Below are positions 32,928-33,166 of a stretch of 33,166 bases of DNA, piece after piece (positions within the stretch are counted from its first letter, which is position 1; each line of letters opens with the position of its first letter). Where the stretch lies: contig JAISGV010000001.1 of assembly GCA_031262885.1 (NCBI GenBank), positions 64,822 through 97,987 of the forward strand. The letters run 5' to 3'. The DNA comes from Endomicrobium sp. GTDB lineage: Bacteria; Elusimicrobiota; Endomicrobiia; Endomicrobiales; Endomicrobiaceae. The notes below the pieces were generated by a model. It made no database searches. It saw only the letters and a program-made list of their open reading frames with translations, and was not told where the DNA came from. Both the position numbers and the translations under genes were made by a program.

Positions 32928-33166
32928 ATGGCTAAAGAAAAATTTGATAGAGGAAAACCGCATATTAATATAGGAACTATTGGACATGTTGATCATGGAA
33001 AAACCACTTTGACAGCAGCTATAACTAAAGTTTTGAGTGAAGAAGGGCTTGCTAAATATATTTCGTATGATCAAGTTGCAAAAGCTTCGGAAGCACAAGG
33101 AAGACGAGATGATTCCAAAATAGTAACAATAGCTGTTAGCCATGTTGAATACGCTACTAAAAATAG
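32928..33166 (+). CDS. tuf: Translation elongation factor Tu, 3'-truncated, unusual switch I
   Basis: EF-Tu brings aminoacyl-tRNA to the ribosome as a GTPase. Only 79 codons lie in the window. The N-terminus is typical: a basic start, [20 protein letters not shown] with the P-loop at residues 19-26, then HVEY at residues 72-75. Between them, the usual APEE...RGITI of switch I is replaced by a stretch about five residues longer (residues 53-68, [16 protein letters not shown]). The Mg-binding Thr is kept (Thr67), but the Arg-Gly before it is not. GAGG at 32913 precedes the ATG. The frame is open throughout. I take it as a genuine variant EF-Tu, since its tRNA-linked position is canonical. Confidence 0.93.
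   Translation, partial: MAKEKFDRGKPHINIGTIGHVDHGKTTLTAAITKVLSEEGLAKYISYDQVAKASEAQGRRDDSKIVTIAVSHVEYATKN

Overview
The window is a strongly A+T-rich, gene-dense bacterial chromosome segment made almost entirely of housekeeping genes. The standard code is in use: TGA terminates accC, pyrE and purB, while TGG encodes Trp. Compact proteins (short MetRS, short PSP1 protein), start/stop overlaps and short spacers suggest a reduced, probably host-associated genome. A bacterial Ste24-type protease, an AddB-like nuclease and a DiaA-like SIS protein make a diderm plausible. The order of several gene blocks (tmk-holB-PSP1-metG-tatD, hrcA-grpE-dnaK-dnaJ, pyrK-pyrD) is found in Bacillota and in several deep phyla. 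The EF-Tu start carries an unusual switch I that I associate, from memory only, with lineages such as Planctomycetes or Elusimicrobia. I do not assign a phylum.

Layout. 1-3413: the 3' part of an AddB-like nuclease gene, accA, and a small two-helix membrane protein. 3481-4719 (minus): Ste24-like protease. A perfect 30-bp A/T palindrome separates it from the plus-strand block tmk-holB-PSP1-metG-tatD (4830-9405). 9411-9962 (minus): tRNA-Leu(CAA) and an ArgA-like acetyltransferase. 10056-14891: heat-shock operon hrcA-grpE-dnaK-dnaJ with a clear sigma-70 promoter and a decayed CIRCE operator. 14922-17883: rpsF-ssb-rpsR-rplI-dnaB. 17878-21900 (minus): tight operon pepP-efp-accB-accC-SIS (DiaA-like), converging on dnaB with a 6-bp overlap. 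22122-22405: cold-shock gene with its terminator. 22455-32536: an eleven-gene nucleotide block purD-purE-pyrB-pyrC-pyrK-pyrD-pyrF-pyrE-purM-purN-purB. 32642-33166: tRNA-Tyr, tRNA-Gly, tRNA-Thr and the beginning of tuf. No gene-free stretch exceeds 300 bases; the longest, 21901-22121, holds divergent promoter/leader signals.

Together the genes supply the committed step of fatty-acid synthesis (AccA, AccB and AccC; accD is not here), replication factors (Tmk, delta prime, SSB, DnaB, a possible DnaA regulator), protein folding, parts of translation, and most of de novo UMP synthesis (pyrB to pyrF; carAB not here) with a partial purine pathway (purD, E, M, N, B). I find no CRISPR array, transposase, phage gene or defence island, and no evident new multi-gene system. 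The most interesting signals are the altered EF-Tu switch I, a 16-bp-arm inverted repeat inside dnaB, the SIS protein that has lost sugar-isomerase residues and lies against dnaB, the degenerate but correctly spaced CIRCE, and the palindromic divergent promoter before tmk.
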